This document shows, piece by piece, positions 6,305-7,274 of a stretch of 7,274 bases of DNA. Both the position numbers and the translations under genes were made by a program. The DNA lies in the NCBI GenBank assembly GCA_021159785.1, contig JAGHDU010000250.1, positions 1-7,274 on the forward strand, written 5' to 3'. Each line of letters opens with the position of its first letter. Position 1 is the stretch's first letter. The stretch is from Staphylothermus sp. (GTDB taxonomy: Archaea; Thermoproteota; Thermoprotei_A; Sulfolobales; Desulfurococcaceae). The notes beneath the pieces were generated by a model, which did not search any database, was not told the DNA's origin, and saw only the letters and a program-made list of their open reading frames with translations.

Positions 6305-6313
6305 GCTATATTA
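6305..6313 (+). promoter_or_regulatory. Possible TATA box for the M50 protease gene
   Basis: GCTATATTA lies about 28 bases before the ATG at 6337, which would give an almost leaderless transcript. A second candidate, TAAAAGATAT at 6285-6294, would start transcripts near 6315 and keep the GGGTGA ribosome-binding site in the leader. I cannot choose between them. Confidence 0.3.
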
Positions 6314-6324
6314 CTCTATGTTTT

Positions 6325-6330
6325 GGGTGA
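6325..6330 (+). promoter_or_regulatory. Ribosome-binding site of the M50 protease gene
   Basis: GGGTGA stands six bases before ATG 6337 and fixes that start. Its presence argues for a transcript with a short leader rather than a leaderless one. Confidence 0.6.
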
Positions 6331-6336
6331 ATATAG

Positions 6337-6948
6337 ATGTTTTCAATTATAAGAATGAATGAACCACTATCATTGTTAATAGCCTCTTTAGTAATTGCTA
6401 TTGTATTTGGATCTTCGGAGTTACTTTATGGCTCCTATACAAAGTTTTTACTTGTTTCTCTCATAGCAATTATAGCTGTTATCCCCCACGAACTAGCTCA
6501 TAGATGGAGTGCTAGAAGACTCGGATGCTATAGTCGATATGTTTTATCACCAATGGGATTATTATTAACTCTTATAACAGCAATACCTTTTATACCGGTC
6601 AAAGTAATAATGCCAGGATTCACCCTAGTTATATCCCATTACCACGATCCATACGTTAATAAGAGAATAAACGGCGTAGTATCCCTAGCTGGACCAGTCA
6701 CAAACCTTATATTCGCCAGTATATCATTATTCACATTAGCTCTACTATTAAGACATGGATTCATTAGTTTCTTACTTGTTTACTTCCTGTATAATAACAC
6801 GATAATTAATTCATGGGTTGCACTATTCAATTTATTACCAGTTCCACCACTCGATGGTTCGAAAATCATTACTTGGAAACCATTATTATGGATAATAAGC
6901 TTCACACTATCAATTACCATGCTAGGCGCTTCCTTTTTCTTATTCTAA
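6337..6948 (+). CDS. Small integral-membrane zinc metalloprotease, peptidase family M50 (site-2-protease-like)
   Basis: Members of this family cut membrane-bound substrates within the bilayer. The 203-residue protein has the zinc motif HELAH at 51-55 in a hydrophobic segment, the third ligand in NLLPVPPLDGSK (D173, motif at 165-176), and the family's SLAGPVTN at 116-123. About six membrane segments can be read, near residues 10-30, 35-52, 69-91, 112-138, 141-167 and 183-203. There is no PDZ, CBS or other extra domain, so it is a minimal core form. Between segments 3 and 4 is a short HYHDPYVNKR stretch of unknown meaning. It is read away from the nadM operon from its own promoter, and 50 bases downstream begins a gene for a membrane-anchored protein. 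Its substrate cannot be deduced. Catalytic residues are complete, so activity is likely. Confidence 0.92.
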   Translation: MFSIIRMNEPLSLLIASLVIAIVFGSSELLYGSYTKFLLVSLIAIIAVIPHELAHRWSARRLGCYSRYVLSPMGLLLTLITAIPFIPVKVIMPGFTLVISHYHDPYVNKRINGVVSLAGPVTNLIFASISLFTLALLLRHGFISFLLVYFLYNNTIINSWVALFNLLPVPPLDGSKIITWKPLLWIISFTLSITMLGASFFLF

Positions 6949-6971
6949 ATCATGGATTTTACAAACACACA

Positions 6972-6980
6972 GTTTTTAAC
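6972..6980 (+). promoter_or_regulatory. Possible TATA box for the gene at 6999
   Basis: GTTTTTAAC is centred about 23 bases before the GTG at 6999, the spacing expected for a leaderless transcript. No ribosome-binding site precedes that GTG, which agrees with a leaderless start. The T-run could instead be a terminator of the M50 gene. Confidence 0.3.
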
Positions 6981-6998
6981 ACCTCCTTTATTTTAAGG

Positions 6999-7274
6999 GT
7001 GACTAGAATTAGGAGTGGGAAAAAGAACATATTATCAAATGCCTTCTTTGCATTATTATTAATGACCATACTTGTATCTGTAGCAATCATACTACCAAGA
7101 ATACTGCTAAACAATACAATTTCAGGAATAAGAACGTCCATAGGATTCATAACTATCAGGTATAGTTACAATAAATCGAATTTAGAAATAGAGATAACTA
7201 ACCACTATTCAGCACCTATAACAGTGATTAATATAACAATAAAAAATAATACATATCTATTATCAGAAACAATA
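6999..7274 (+). CDS. N-terminal part of a membrane-anchored protein of unknown function (runs off the window)
   Basis: From the GTG at 6999 the frame is open for 92 codons to the window end. The product begins with a basic stretch (T-R-I-R-S-G-K-K-N), has one hydrophobic segment at about residues 13-36 (AFFALLLMTILVSVAIILP), and continues with a Ser/Thr/Asn-rich part that looks extracellular (LEIEITNHYSAPITVINITIKN, residues 64-85) with several N-x-S/T sites. This N-in, C-out layout is usual for archaeal surface proteins, and pilin-like precursors share it, but I see no clear class III signal-peptide cleavage site. An M at 7062 is a less likely start, as it would cut into the hydrophobic segment. 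I do not recognise a family. It follows the M50 protease gene on the same strand after 50 bases, possibly with its own promoter. Confidence 0.6.
   Translation, partial: MTRIRSGKKNILSNAFFALLLMTILVSVAIILPRILLNNTISGIRTSIGFITIRYSYNKSNLEIEITNHYSAPITVINITIKNNTYLLSETI

Noticed and set aside
6980..6988. CACCTCCTT, identical in pattern to the 16S rRNA 3' end (a perfect ribosome-binding site on the minus strand)
   Set aside because: The only minus-strand start nearby leads to a stop within eight codons, so it does not serve a gene. Probably coincidence.
6959..7150. 63-codon minus-strand open frame, hydrophobic
   Set aside because: It is antisense to the membrane segment of the gene starting at 6999, which itself continues to the window end with surface-protein-like composition.

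Overview
The window looks like part of the chromosome of a thermophilic crenarchaeon (Thermoproteota; I would guess Desulfurococcales, Staphylothermus-like). The reasons are inference. It is AT-rich and favours AGA and ATA codons. It has an archaeal-type NMN adenylyltransferase and a crenarchaeal-style TnpB without zinc-finger cysteines. TATA-like boxes lie close to start codons, and ribosome-binding sites read GGTGA or GGAGGTGA. No rRNA, tRNA or CRISPR array is visible.

Layout. (1) Positions 1-684 hold the 3' part of a TnpB gene (IS200/IS605-type RNA-guided nuclease), broken by one in-frame TGA at 502-504. The frame stays open and TnpB-like for 59 more codons. Its 3' end carries a strong small hairpin (597-623) and runs into a longer imperfect inverted repeat (669-731). 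(2) Positions 713-1102 (-) encode a small unrecognised protein that ends in an alternating-cysteine tail, CSCGCPC. (3) Transcribed away from it, 1216-2634 and 2640-4010 (+) encode the TldD/TldE (PmbA) metalloprotease pair, coupled through a ribosome-binding site that overlaps the tldD stop. (4) Facing them, a minus-strand operon (6207 down to 4027) encodes NMN adenylyltransferase, a YkgJ-type cysteine-cluster protein, and biotin protein ligase with an N-terminal HTH. (5) Going the other way, 6337-6948 (+) is a small membrane zinc protease of family M50. It is followed by the start of a membrane-anchored protein of unknown function that runs off the window end.

How the genes fit together. The minus-strand operon is a cofactor set: NAD synthesis, biotin attachment, and a metal-binding cysteine protein of unknown role. 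The TldD/TldE pair is a cytosolic peptidase, which in bacteria clears unfolded peptides and trims a ribosomally made peptide antibiotic. The most speculative but most interesting point is its neighbour. The 129-residue protein has all four of its cysteines in the last ten residues, after a Gly/Ala-containing stretch, which is the general shape of a leader-plus-core precursor peptide. A caution is that the end of this tail lies inside the 669-731 inverted repeat shared with the tnpB remnant, so part of it could be a by-product of a mobile-element junction.
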